From the NCBI GenBank assembly GCA_947259405.1, contig CAMYLY010000019.1:1-64000 (forward strand): a stretch of DNA of 64,000 bases. Direction: 5' to 3'. The notes beneath the pieces were generated by a model, which was not told the origin of the DNA, ran no database searches, and saw only the letters and a list, made by a program, of their open reading frames with translations. Positions within the stretch are counted from its first letter, which is position 1, and every line of letters starts with the position of its first letter. Shown piece after piece: positions 1-9,159 of this stretch. The position numbers were made by a program, and so were the translations under genes. Source of the stretch: an uncultured Gemmatimonadales bacterium (lineage in GTDB: Bacteria > Gemmatimonadota > Gemmatimonadetes > Gemmatimonadales > GWC2-71-9).

Positions 1-1
1 G

Positions 2-1228
2 GCGCCAGCCGGAATCGCGGGTGCCATCATCAAGGGCGGGCGCGCAATCAAGAAGCTCATGGGCTTCGATCCCAAACCGGCGTATGCGCTCGACCGCGGA
101 GCGGGCGGTTCCACGCCGTTCTTCAGCCCGTTCGTGTGGGCCTTGCCTGGCCAGATGGAGAAAGTCAACTGGGACGAGACAGCGGCTACCGGCGCGACCG
201 TGACGCCCACGGTCAAGGTGACCAACGACATCGACGAGGCGTGTGCGATCTTCGTAACGGTCCCGTGTCCGGCCGTCGTGCCCGTCCCCGGGGCTTTGGT
301 GAATTTCGAGGTGGCGGCCGGCAACGGCACCATCTTGACGACCGTACCCGTGATGACAGACGCCGACGGCATCGCGAGCGTGGATTGGCTCCTGCCCGTT
401 GTGCCGGGGTCCTACGAAGCGGACGCGTTCGGCTTGGGTCTTGGCATCGCCGCCAGCGAGCTGGGTTTCCCGAATCCATGCGATCCGGAAGGCAACCCGC
501 TCTGCGGACCATTTGCCAAACATTTCTCGAATCCGACCGACGACGGGGTCGTGACACTCCAGGCACCAAGGCTGACGTTCGAAGTCGCTACGTGCTCGGA
601 CAAGTCACACGTACTCGATGCGTTCGATATCGAAGCGGATTACGAGAACTCTCAGGTCATCCCAATCAACTTGTCGGGTTCCGACTCGGACGAAATGACG
701 CTGTACTGGACGACGGACTGCTACAACGTGTATTTCGCGTTGGAGGTCCCGCTATCCGAGGGGTTTGACAACACCCTACGGTTTGTCTGGGTCGACGGTC
801 AAGACGTACCAGCCTCCGACGCCTGGTTCTCAGCCGTGCCCAATCTGGGAGACGACATGTGGAACATCTTCCAGGACAAGCAAGGCAATTGGAACCTGGA
901 AGATTGGCACGTGGCTGAAGACTGCAAAGGCAACAAGCAGTCGGAGTGTGGCGCGGCGGATCCCGTACAGAATCTGATTGGCGGACCCGCCGGTCCGGTG
1001 GGAAGCCCTGACGGAGGAAGTACGACGGTGTATGAGTTTGCCCGGTGTTTCCCGGATGGCGGCGGATGTCTCACCGATCCGAATGGGTACGATTTCGCCG
1101 TACCGGCCATTGGTGCGACCGAGCGCATCGCGTTCTATCTCGTGATTCAGAAAGGGAACGGGCCGCAGGCCAACTTGGAGTACCCGGACTTCCGGGTCTT
1201 CCAGCCGATCGAGATCGTCAGGCAGTAG
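2..1228 (+). CDS. Secreted/surface protein with Ig-like (Big-1-like) region, 5' truncated by window edge
   Basis: Frame stays open from base 2 (APAGIAGAIIKGGRAIKKLMGFDPK...) to the stop at 1228. The segment VPGALVNFEVAAGNGTI..T.VPVMTDADGIASVDWLL resembles a bacterial Ig-like fold. Confidence 0.55.
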   Translation, partial: APAGIAGAIIKGGRAIKKLMGFDPKPAYALDRGAGGSTPFFSPFVWALPGQMEKVNWDETAATGATVTPTVKVTNDIDEACAIFVTVPCPAVVPVPGALVNFEVAAGNGTILTTVPVMTDADGIASVDWLLPVVPGSYEADAFGLGLGIAASELGFPNPCDPEGNPLCGPFAKHFSNPTDDGVVTLQAPRLTFEVATCSDKSHVLDAFDIEADYENSQVIPINLSGSDSDEMTLYWTTDCYNVYFALEVPLSEGFDNTLRFVWVDGQDVPASDAWFSAVPNLGDDMWNIFQDKQGNWNLEDWHVAEDCKGNKQSECGAADPVQNLIGGPAGPVGSPDGGSTTVYEFARCFPDGGGCLTDPNGYDFAVPAIGATERIAFYLVIQKGNGPQANLEYPDFRVFQPIEIVRQ

Positions 1229-1247
1229 TACTGTTGCTCAAGTGAAT

Positions 1248-1284
1248 ACGACGAGCGGCCCCGATGCTGGGGGCCGTTCGTCGT
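1248..1284. terminator. Strong hairpin, candidate terminator without a U-tract
   Basis: ACGACGAGCGGCCCC - gatgctg - GGGGCCGTTCGTCGT: 15-bp stem with one G/T pair, 7-nt loop, directly after the stop at 1228. Confidence 0.6.
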
Positions 1285-1353
1285 TTCGGGAAAGTTGACT
1301 CCGGCGCCGCCCCTGTCGACTCTATAGCGCTGACCTGGTAGAACGAGGAGAAG

Positions 1354-1950
1354 GTGACTGAGCAATCCGAAGGACGCATCCGGATCGCGGTGATCATCGG
1401 GTCCGCCAGGACCGACAGTTACACGGGGCGTGTCGCGCAGATCCTTGCGCAGGATCTCGGGCGCTATCCGGAGGTGAGCGTCGACCTGGTCGACCCGCGC
1501 GAGGCGAAGCTCTTCGCGCCGGGCTACGATCCCGATGAGGCCGCGAGCGCGTTGAAAGACCGCATCGATACGTGCACGGCCGTGGTGCTCGCCACGCCGG
1601 AGTACCACGGATCCTTCTCCGCGGTAATGAAGTTGGTGATCGAGAACCTGGGATTCCCGTCTGCACTCAAGGGTAAGCCTGTCGCACTGCTTGGCGTGGC
1701 CAGCGGTCGCATTGGTGCCATCAAGGCGCTCGAGCATCTCCGCAGCGTCTGCTCGCACGTCGGCGCCATCGTCCTGCCGGGTCCCGTTTCGATCGCGCGG
1801 GTGACGTCCCTCTTCGACGACGCGGGCCAACACGACCCGGAGGTCGAAACCAGTGTGCAACGGCTCAGCGACGGGCTCGTCGCCTATATCAACAAGGCGA
1901 TCTGTCCAGCCATGGAGTTGGAAGCGATGGTGCGCGAGAACGAGTCTTAA
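1354..1950 (+). CDS. NADPH-dependent FMN reductase family protein
   Basis: RIAVIIGSARTDSYTGRVAQ...DLVDPRE...VVLATPEYHGSFSAVMKLVIENL...GKPVALLGVASGRIGAIKALEHLR is typical of the NAD(P)H:FMN reductase/flavodoxin-like fold. Confidence 0.85.
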   Translation: MTEQSEGRIRIAVIIGSARTDSYTGRVAQILAQDLGRYPEVSVDLVDPREAKLFAPGYDPDEAASALKDRIDTCTAVVLATPEYHGSFSAVMKLVIENLGFPSALKGKPVALLGVASGRIGAIKALEHLRSVCSHVGAIVLPGPVSIARVTSLFDDAGQHDPEVETSVQRLSDGLVAYINKAICPAMELEAMVRENES

Positions 1951-2420
1951 CGTTCTACTGGTTGGCGTCCCTTCGTGAAGATCTCTTCGATCTTCTCCGC
2001 GCGATAATCGAAAATCCCTCTGAGTTGGCGTCGCACCATTACCGCGTGGGCAATCTGCCCCAGCGGACCAAACGGCAACACGTACTCGACTCGGTCGCGC
2101 ATTTCAACGCCATCTTTGATCTCACGAAATCGATGCGTGTGATACCACCGCTTGTATGGGCCGCGTAACATCTCATCCGCGAACATGTCGTTCTCACGGT
2201 ACTCGGTGATGCGGGATTCCCAGCGCATGGGGAAGATTTGCCACCGTAGCGTGTAGCTGATGCGCGTGCCCTCACGCACCTCCCGGTCCGTTGCTTCGAG
2301 AATCTGAAAATGCATCCACGGTGGCGTGATTTCTTGCAGATTGTACGGGTCCTTGAAGAATTCGAAAACGGTGTCGAGTGATGCGTGGACGATCTGCTGA
2401 CGTTCCAGTACGTGGGTCAT
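1947..2420 (-). CDS. SRPBCC family protein (polyketide cyclase/START-like ligand-binding)
   Basis: MTHVLERQQIVHASLDTVFEFFKDPYNLQEITPPWMHFQI...; internal Met at 2420 chosen over the longer ORF start. Confidence 0.8.
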   Translation of the reverse strand: MTHVLERQQIVHASLDTVFEFFKDPYNLQEITPPWMHFQILEATDREVREGTRISYTLRWQIFPMRWESRITEYRENDMFADEMLRGPYKRWYHTHRFREIKDGVEMRDRVEYVLPFGPLGQIAHAVMVRRQLRGIFDYRAEKIEEIFTKGRQPVER

Positions 2421-2427
2421 GGTGGCG

Positions 2428-3474
2428 TCACCGTGCCTCGGCGATGGCGCGAGATGCGGGGGGTGCCGGGGCCGCCGTTGGCGCGAACCGGTAGTGGGCC
2501 ACTCCCCACTCGTTCCCATTCCGGAATCCAAACAGCTCCTCACAGGAGAGAAAGAAGAGCCGCCATCGGTGAAACCATCGCACGGCGTTGCCATGGCCGT
2601 ACACGCGGTCGAAGAGCTCGAGCACAGCTTCTCGCTGCAGCTCCAGATTGACGCGCCACGCCGCTGCCGTCCGTTGATAGTGGGTGCCGTCCAAGAACCA
2701 CTGCTCCTCGACGCTAACATCGTCATCGAAGCTGGGGATAAGCGCAACGGATGGCATGACGCCACCGGTGAAGAAGTGGCGTCCCATCCAATTGGCGGAC
2801 CCCTCGGTTTCGAAGGGATAGGCGTAGTCCCGATGGCAGAACACGTGGACGAACAATCTGCCCGTGGGATTCAGCCACCGAGCGATGCGCTCGAGCAAGG
2901 TTTGATAGTTCCGCACATGTTCGAACATCTCGACGCTCACGATGCGGTCAAACGTTCTATCCGGGCTGAACGTATTCACGTCCGCTGTAACGACACTGAG
3001 GTTCGGAACGCCGTGAGACGTGATGAAGGCACGCTGCGAATGAGAGTTTGACACGGCGACGATGCGCGAGTTGGGGAATCGGCGCGCCATGAACAATGAG
3101 AGCGAGCCCCAACCGCAACCCAGCTCGAGGATGTCCTGCCCGTCTGTGAGCTGGGCACGCTCACAGACCAGCTCGAGCGCCGCTTGTTCGGCGTCGGCGA
3201 GTGTTTTCACACCTTCTGGCCAGTACGCCGCGCTGTATTTGCGGTGCGGGCCAAGGACGAGCTCGTAGAATGCTGCCGGTACCTCGTAATGTTGCTCGTT
3301 CGCTTTGTCCGTCTCGATAGCGACGGGGCTCGTACGCAGCTGCGCGGCAAAGGCGGCCGTACTGGCTTCATCGATCTCGCTGAGCCGCTGCCGGAGAAGG
3401 CGACGGATGCCCCATCGCAATGTGGGCAGAGGAAGCCATCCGCCTTCGGCGAGACGCAATCCAAGATCGATCAT
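2428..3474 (-). CDS. SAM-dependent methyltransferase, cyclopropane-fatty-acid-synthase family
   Basis: HYEVPAAFYELVLGPHRKYSAAYW...QDILELGCGWGSLSLFMARRFPNSRIVAVSNSHSQR is CFA/mycolic cyclopropane synthase-like. Confidence 0.85.
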   Translation of the reverse strand: MIDLGLRLAEGGWLPLPTLRWGIRRLLRQRLSEIDEASTAAFAAQLRTSPVAIETDKANEQHYEVPAAFYELVLGPHRKYSAAYWPEGVKTLADAEQAALELVCERAQLTDGQDILELGCGWGSLSLFMARRFPNSRIVAVSNSHSQRAFITSHGVPNLSVVTADVNTFSPDRTFDRIVSVEMFEHVRNYQTLLERIARWLNPTGRLFVHVFCHRDYAYPFETEGSANWMGRHFFTGGVMPSVALIPSFDDDVSVEEQWFLDGTHYQRTAAAWRVNLELQREAVLELFDRVYGHGNAVRWFHRWRLFFLSCEELFGFRNGNEWGVAHYRFAPTAAPAPPASRAIAEAR

Positions 3475-4244
3475 GCCGTGCCCCGCTTGGGAAACCAGGG
3501 AACGAACGCACTCGTGGTACGTTGATACTCCCGATAGGCGTCACCACGGCTCTTCACGGCTTGCAGTTCCGTGTACGGAATGCCGGAGACGCGAAAGAGC
3601 ATGAAGAGCATGACGACCGGTCCCAACCACGTGAGCCATGCGCCGTGCCCAATCACGACGTAGGTCCACCAATGAATCCACTCGAAGAAGTAGTTGGGGT
3701 GTCGGGAGTACTTCCACAGCCCGACCTGGCAGACCTTCCCCTTGTTGTTGGGATCGCCGCGGAAGCCCGCAAGCTGTCGATCCGCGATCGCTTCACCACC
3801 AACGGCAACGATCCAGACTGCTACCCCCGCAATCGCGAAGGCGTCGATACCATCACCACCCATGGCGGCGAGCACGGGAATGGAAAAGAGGGCGGCAACC
3901 AAGGCCTGTGCCTGATAGACCCAGAAGAAGTTGCGGCTCGCGGCCGGACCCCAGTGTTCCCGCATCGCCCGGTATCGGCCGTCTTCTTCAGTGTGGCCAA
4001 GCACCCGGTTGAAGAGGAGGAAGAACCCAAGTCGCAGGGCCCACACCAAGGCGAGGCCGCCGACGAGCAGCCGGCGTTCCACCGGTGCGTCGGCCAAGAA
4101 ACCGTAGACCAGTGCGAGCGCAGCCAGGCCAAAGGACCACGCGACGTCGACACTCGTCGCGTTCTGCGTGCGAAGCTGGCGAGCCCACAGCACCGTCATG
4201 GCGACCGCTAGGACCAGCCAACTCGAGCCAACGAGTGTCGTCAT
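3471..4244 (-). CDS. DUF1295 (steroid 5-alpha-reductase-like) integral membrane protein
   Basis: Multiple TM segments and GLWKYSRHPNYFFEWIHWWTYVV, characteristic of DUF1295; 4-nt overlaps with both neighbours. Confidence 0.85.
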   Translation of the reverse strand: MTTLVGSSWLVLAVAMTVLWARQLRTQNATSVDVAWSFGLAALALVYGFLADAPVERRLLVGGLALVWALRLGFFLLFNRVLGHTEEDGRYRAMREHWGPAASRNFFWVYQAQALVAALFSIPVLAAMGGDGIDAFAIAGVAVWIVAVGGEAIADRQLAGFRGDPNNKGKVCQVGLWKYSRHPNYFFEWIHWWTYVVIGHGAWLTWLGPVVMLFMLFRVSGIPYTELQAVKSRGDAYREYQRTTSAFVPWFPKRGTA

Positions 4245-5476
4245 GCCGCCACCTCGCGCCAGGCAACGGCCGACGGCCGCATGGTCAGCCCCGCAGCCGG
4301 CTTTGCGAACAGCAGCTGACTGACGCCGATGGCGCCTTCATCGAAACCACCTTCGCAGTAGGAGAAGTAGAACTTCCAGATCTTGCGGAAGAACTCATCG
4401 TAGCCGAGTGCCGCGATGGCGGGTTCGTTACGCGTGAAGTTCCGATGCCACTCGCGGAGTGTCCGCGCGTAGTGGGGGCCAAAATCTTCCGCGTGGACGA
4501 GACGCAGATCAGTCTGACCCGAGGCCGCCAGCAACGGCGTCATCGCCGGAATGCAACTGCCCGGGAAGATGTATCGCTTGATGAAGTCGATGTGGCGGCG
4601 CGCGTCGTCGTAGATCCGGTCCTGGATGGTAATGGCCTGAATGGCCGCCACGCCGTCCGATTTCAGCAAGGCGCTGCACGCCTCGAAGTAGGCTTGGAAG
4701 AAATGATGGCCTACGGCTTCGATCATCTCGATCGACACCAGCTTGTCGTATTGGCCGTCGAGATCGCGATAGTCTCGCAGGAGCACGGTGACCCGATCGG
4801 CCAAACCGGCCTGCGCGATGCGCCGGCTGGCGAGATCGAACTGCTTCGGGGAGATCGTCGTCGTGGTTACGCGGCAACCGTAGTGGCGTGCCGCATGAAT
4901 GGCAAAGCCTCCCCAACCCGTTCCGATCTCGAGTACGTGATCGTGAGGCCCGATCGCGAGCTTCCGGCAAATTCGGTCGTATTTTGCGCGCGATGCCTCC
5001 GCCAAGGTAGCGTCAGGCTGCTCGAAGTACGCGGACGAATAGGTGAGCGTCTCATCGAGGAATAGCTCGAAGAAGTCGTTCCCGAGATCGTAGTGGGCCG
5101 AGATATTGCGTCGGCTTCCCCCTCGGGTGTTGCGGTTGATCCAATGGGCGACCGCGCGCAAGGGTTGGACGAACCGCGCGAGCCCGGTCTCCAGGTCGTC
5201 CATCACCGAACGGTTCCGGACAAAGACCCGTATCACGCCGGTCAAATCTTCGGTGGTCCACCATCCATTGGCGTAGGCCTCCGCGGCACCGATGTGGCCG
5301 CCAAGCGCGACCGCAGCGTAGAACCGCGGGTCGGTAACGTCGAGACTGGCGGTGACCGTGTCATTGTCGCCGAACGTGTGGACGTCACCGCCGTCCCGAA
5401 GAAGAATGCGGTCCTCGGTAAGGCGTTGCAGTCGCTTGAACACGAGACGTCGAGCAATACGGTCGATCAGGGTCAT
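4241..5476 (-). CDS. Cyclopropane-fatty-acyl-phospholipid synthase family protein
   Basis: ISAHYDLGNDFFELFLDETLTYSSAYF...VLEIGTGWGGFAIHAARHYGCRVTTTTISPKQ; Met at 5476 preferred. Confidence 0.88.
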   Translation of the reverse strand: MTLIDRIARRLVFKRLQRLTEDRILLRDGGDVHTFGDNDTVTASLDVTDPRFYAAVALGGHIGAAEAYANGWWTTEDLTGVIRVFVRNRSVMDDLETGLARFVQPLRAVAHWINRNTRGGSRRNISAHYDLGNDFFELFLDETLTYSSAYFEQPDATLAEASRAKYDRICRKLAIGPHDHVLEIGTGWGGFAIHAARHYGCRVTTTTISPKQFDLASRRIAQAGLADRVTVLLRDYRDLDGQYDKLVSIEMIEAVGHHFFQAYFEACSALLKSDGVAAIQAITIQDRIYDDARRHIDFIKRYIFPGSCIPAMTPLLAASGQTDLRLVHAEDFGPHYARTLREWHRNFTRNEPAIAALGYDEFFRKIWKFYFSYCEGGFDEGAIGVSQLLFAKPAAGLTMRPSAVAWREVAA

Positions 5477-6231
5477 GCTGTTCTCTTGGCGGGGTGAACG
5501 AAGAACGGGGCCCGCTTCATCCAGAGGCGTGTGGCCTGCCAATAGATCCCGCCAACGACCTTGAGCGTCATCAGCGGATACAAGGCGAGCATGCGAGCAA
5601 GGGAAGCACCGGTGATGGCTCGGCGCTCCAGCACGAGCGTGGCGTCGAACAGCTTGCTCCCATGCTCAGAGTTTTCCATATGCACCACCAGGCGGCGCTC
5701 CGGGTCGGAGAAGCGCCACTCATACTCGTGCGTCATGTCCATGAAGGGTGACACGTGGAACGCCTTGGCGAATCGAAACCGCTTTCTCGTGGTCGACCCT
5801 TCGTTGCTTGCGGGGCCCAGGACATACGCATGCCGCTCGTTCCACGGGGTATTCGTAATCTCGGCGACGACCGTTTCGACGTACTGATCATCGCGGTCGA
5901 AGCAGTAGTAAAAGGTGACGGGGTTCACGATGTACCCGAAGTATCGAAGGTGCGCGAGCATCCGAATGGGTCCGTCAGGGCGCGCGCCTGTTTGGGTTTC
6001 GACGAGGCTGCGGACCGCCATGTCCAGGGGCAGGGACCGGTCACCGAGGAAATCGGCGCGCCGGAACCATGCGGGCGCGGGCCGCTTGGCGGACCACAGC
6101 CAATACGGCGCGAATACGGTGTCGAGCTCTGCCAGGTCGAGATACATCATGAAGAGCCGGTAGCGGAACGCATGCGGAACGGGGAGCGTGCGGCGGTGCC
6201 GCACGGTACCCGTGTAGATGGCGCTCTTCAT
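5473..6231 (-). CDS. DUF1365 domain-containing protein
   Basis: MKSAIYTGTVRHRRTLPVPHAFRYRLFMMYLDLAEL...YFGYIVNPVTFYYCFD is characteristic of DUF1365. Confidence 0.88.
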   Translation of the reverse strand: MKSAIYTGTVRHRRTLPVPHAFRYRLFMMYLDLAELDTVFAPYWLWSAKRPAPAWFRRADFLGDRSLPLDMAVRSLVETQTGARPDGPIRMLAHLRYFGYIVNPVTFYYCFDRDDQYVETVVAEITNTPWNERHAYVLGPASNEGSTTRKRFRFAKAFHVSPFMDMTHEYEWRFSDPERRLVVHMENSEHGSKLFDATLVLERRAITGASLARMLALYPLMTLKVVGGIYWQATRLWMKRAPFFVHPAKRTA

Positions 6232-7457
6232 AGGGCCACACCGAATCGATCAGCCACGCGCAAGGCGCTCACCACGCCGTCTTCGTGAAACCCGTTGCGC
6301 CAGTACGCGCCACAGTAATGCGTACGGCGCACTCCCGAGATGTCCGACCAACGGCCCTGTGCCGCCACCCCTGCAGGCGTGAAGAGCGGATGCCAGTAGG
6401 TGAACCGATCGATCACGCGTTCGGGGGCAATCCCCGCGACGTCGTTGAGTGTGACGCAGAGGGTCTCCGGTGCCGAGAGCGCCTGTAGCATATTCATGTT
6501 GTAGGTCACGCCAACGGGGTCATCGGGGTGTCCCGATGCGTGGTAGTTCCACGCGCCCCAGGCGCGTTTCCGACGAGGGAGCATCGCCACGTCGGTGTGG
6601 AGGACCACGGCGTTCTCCTGGTACGGCATCGCGCTGAGCACATCGCGCTCATCAGGGGAGGCGTCGGCCAGCATGGCCAGCGCCTGGTAGCTGTGACTTG
6701 CGATGACGACGTGGTCGAATCGCTCGCCGTTCACGAGCACGCGATCGTCGTACCGCCGAATATCTCGGACGGGCGTCGCGAGCCGAATCCGCTCGCGAAA
6801 GCCTTCCACGAGGCGCTCCACATACTGGCGTGATCCACCAACCACCGTTCGCCATTCCGGTCGGTCATCAATGGTCAAGAATCCGTGGTGTTCGAAAAAC
6901 CTGATAAAGAACTCCGCGGGCATTTCCAACACGCGGTCGGCAGGGCTGGACCAGATGGCCGCGCCCATCGGCACGAGGTAGTGGTCGACAAACGGGCGCG
7001 AATAACCCGAGCGTTCCACGTACTCACCCATCGTCATGGCGGCCGCTCCGTTCCGCACGGCAACGGGAGCGGAACGGTTGAATCGGACGATATCCACCAG
7101 CATTCGATAGAAGCGTGGCCGGATCAGATTCCGGCGTTGTGCGAACAGCTGGGGGAAGGTTGACCCGTTGTACTCGAGGTCCGGTTCGGAAAGCCGCACG
7201 CTGAAGCTCATCGTGCTGGGCTGGGTCGAGACGCCCAACTGCTCGAGCAAGCGGGTGAAGTTCGGGTAGTTCTTATCGTTGTAGACGATGAAGCCGGTGT
7301 CGACGGCGACCGTCCTGCCGTCGAGCTCTACGTCGATGGTGTGGGTATGACCCCCGACGTAGTCGTTGGCTTCGAACACCGCGATGTCATGCTCGCGCTG
7401 CAGCAGGTACGCCGACACGAGCCCGGAGACTCCAGTACCAACCACGGCGATCCGCAC
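6228..7457 (-). CDS. FAD-dependent amine oxidase-like oxidoreductase
   Basis: N-terminal MRIAVVGTGVSGLVSAYLLQREHDIAVFEANDYVGGHTHTIDVELDGRTVAVDTGFIVYNDKNYPNFTRLLEQLGV; typically co-occurs with DUF1365 and CFA genes. Confidence 0.88.
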   Translation of the reverse strand: MRIAVVGTGVSGLVSAYLLQREHDIAVFEANDYVGGHTHTIDVELDGRTVAVDTGFIVYNDKNYPNFTRLLEQLGVSTQPSTMSFSVRLSEPDLEYNGSTFPQLFAQRRNLIRPRFYRMLVDIVRFNRSAPVAVRNGAAAMTMGEYVERSGYSRPFVDHYLVPMGAAIWSSPADRVLEMPAEFFIRFFEHHGFLTIDDRPEWRTVVGGSRQYVERLVEGFRERIRLATPVRDIRRYDDRVLVNGERFDHVVIASHSYQALAMLADASPDERDVLSAMPYQENAVVLHTDVAMLPRRKRAWGAWNYHASGHPDDPVGVTYNMNMLQALSAPETLCVTLNDVAGIAPERVIDRFTYWHPLFTPAGVAAQGRWSDISGVRRTHYCGAYWRNGFHEDGVVSALRVADRFGVAL

Positions 7458-7460
7458 GTG

Positions 7461-8384
7461 TCAGGCACTCTCGAGCACGCGGGTGGGGACGGGACGGAGG
7501 TCGCGAATGATCCCGAAGAGCTGAAGCAGCTTGAGCCCGTAGTACGTGAGGTCGAACTCCCACCAGAAGAAGCCCTGGCGCGCCGAGCCGGGATATTTGT
7601 GGTGATTGTTATGCCAGCCCTCACCAAAGGTGATGATCGCCAACAGCCAGTTGTTGCGACTTTCGTCATCGACTTCGTACCGCCGGCGCCCCCAGAGGTG
7701 CGCGATCGAGTTGATGAAGCATGTGGCATGGAACAAGACGACCGTGCTGATGAAGAATCCCCAGATCAGCCACTGCCATCCACCGATCAGAAACAGGGTC
7801 GCGGCAAGAAGAATCGGCACGAGGATATCGAACCGGTCGAGAAACCGGAGTTCGGGGTACTTCGCCAGGTCAGGGACTTGATCGAAGTCCGTTGGGAAGT
7901 TGGCCGGTGCCGTAATCCACCCCATGTGGGACCACCAGAATCCGTGGTGGTGTGGGGAATGCACATCGTCGGCGGTATCGGAGTGGCGGTGGTGCTTGCG
8001 GTGATGCGCCGACCACCAGAGTGGTCCGCGTTGGGCAGCGCTCGCTCCGATCAGCGCAAAGGTGAATTGGCCCACGCGAGACGTCGCAAACGCGCGGTGC
8101 GAGAAGTACCGATGGTAGAATCCAGTGATCGCGAACATTCGCACCGCGTAGAGGCCCAGAGCCACGAGCACCGCGCCCCAGGACCATCCGACCCAGATTA
8201 CCCCCAAACACATGAGGTGGACCGCCACGAAGGGGACCACCCGGAACCAGTCTACCACGTTGCCTGTCTCTGACCCGGCGGCATACTCGGCGGCTGCCGA
8301 GGCATCAAACCAAAGACGCAACCGGTGGAGGATGCGTCGATAGAGCGAGAGGCCCTGGGTCGGACTGGGGGCGTGGGTCGTCAT
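7461..8384 (-). CDS. Fatty acid (acyl-CoA delta-9 type) desaturase
   Basis: Histidine boxes HRYFSH, HRKHHRH and HNNHH; TM segments; Met at 8384 (MTTHAPSPTQ) preferred. Confidence 0.88.
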   Translation of the reverse strand: MTTHAPSPTQGLSLYRRILHRLRLWFDASAAAEYAAGSETGNVVDWFRVVPFVAVHLMCLGVIWVGWSWGAVLVALGLYAVRMFAITGFYHRYFSHRAFATSRVGQFTFALIGASAAQRGPLWWSAHHRKHHRHSDTADDVHSPHHHGFWWSHMGWITAPANFPTDFDQVPDLAKYPELRFLDRFDILVPILLAATLFLIGGWQWLIWGFFISTVVLFHATCFINSIAHLWGRRRYEVDDESRNNWLLAIITFGEGWHNNHHKYPGSARQGFFWWEFDLTYYGLKLLQLFGIIRDLRPVPTRVLESA

Positions 8385-8463
8385 AGGATGCCGTACGGGT
8401 GGTGAGCGGCGAAAGCTACAGTTGGTTCGCCACCACACCACCCTCGGCATTCACCTCGTCTTG

Positions 8464-8973
8464 CTACTTCTCCTTCGGGAGAATCACCGCGTCAATCACG
8501 TGGATGACGCCGTTGCTGGCCGCAATGTCGGTCGTCACGATGCGAGCATCATCGACCATGGGCGTGCCGTCCTTAATGGACACCTTGATCGACTGACCCT
8601 GCACCGTCTTTGCCCACTCGAGACCTGCCACGTCAGCCGCCATCACCTTGCCAGGCACCACGTGGTAGGTCAGGATCGCCTGCAGCTTCTCCAGGTTCTC
8701 GGGCTTCAACAGCTCTTCGACCGTGCCGGCCGGGAGCTTGGCAAACGCTTCGTCGGTCGGGGCGAACACCGTGAATGGGCCCTCACCCTTGAGCGTCTCG
8801 ACGAGACCCGCGGCCTGCACGGCCGCGACCAGCGTCTGGAACGAGCCAGCGGATACGGCGACATCGACGATGTCGTCGTTCGACTGATTGTGTGTCTGCG
8901 CAGCGGCCGGAGTGGAAACCGTCACGAGCGCGCCCGCGAGCGCTAAACCGCTGAGAAACTTGGTGATACGCAT
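8464..8973 (-). CDS. Fasciclin (FAS1) domain secreted protein
   Basis: Signal peptide [29 protein letters not shown]1 motif [25 protein letters not shown]...[19 protein letters not shown] Shine-Dalgarno on the minus strand upstream of the Met at 8973. Confidence 0.9.
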   Translation of the reverse strand: MRITKFLSGLALAGALVTVSTPAAAQTHNQSNDDIVDVAVSAGSFQTLVAAVQAAGLVETLKGEGPFTVFAPTDEAFAKLPAGTVEELLKPENLEKLQAILTYHVVPGKVMAADVAGLEWAKTVQGQSIKVSIKDGTPMVDDARIVTTDIAASNGVIHVIDAVILPKEK

Positions 8974-9053
8974 TGTCAATGCCTCCAAATGAATGAGTTG
9001 AGCCACCTCGAGTCCTCCATCTATCGCCACGCGGCCCCCTCGACCGCGATTTT

Positions 9054-9139
9054 TGTCTATTCCGTGTCCAAGATTGTAAGTGCGTAGTAGCCTAATGTCA
9101 ACCCCATGTCCAGGTTTATGCGTTGACGAAACCTAGACA
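9054..9139. promoter_or_regulatory. Putative CarH/LitR operator: TnnACA half-sites in 11-bp phase with divergent sigma70-like promoters
   Basis: Minus-strand TnnACA at 9059-9054, 9070-9065, 9101-9096 and 9112-9107; plus-strand 9123-9128 (TTGACG) and 9134-9139 (TAGACA). Inverted repeat TGTCCAGGTTT(N11)AAACCTAGACA at 9107-9139, one mismatch. Confidence 0.6.
9073..9101 (-). promoter_or_regulatory. Sigma70-like promoter for the FAS1/lipid operon
   Basis: Minus strand TTGACA (9101-9096) - 17 bp - TACAAT (9078-9073). Confidence 0.75.
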
Positions 9140-9151
9140 CCCGGCTATAAT
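9123..9151 (+). promoter_or_regulatory. Sigma70-like promoter of the regulator gene
   Basis: TTGACG - 17 bp - TATAAT, with ATG at 9160. Confidence 0.75.
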
Positions 9152-9159
9152 GGTTCCGT

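Noticed and set aside
1147-1860. 237-aa minus-strand ORF over the FMN reductase
   Set aside because: Antisense to a conserved reductase; composition not protein-like.
3420-4211. 263-aa plus-strand ORF antisense to DUF1295 and the CFA-like gene
   Set aside because: No recognisable domain; antisense strand carries well-supported families with tight operon junctions.
7341-8273. 310-aa plus-strand ORF antisense to the desaturase
   Set aside because: Desaturase histidine boxes on the minus strand are decisive; the plus-strand translation has no family resemblance.
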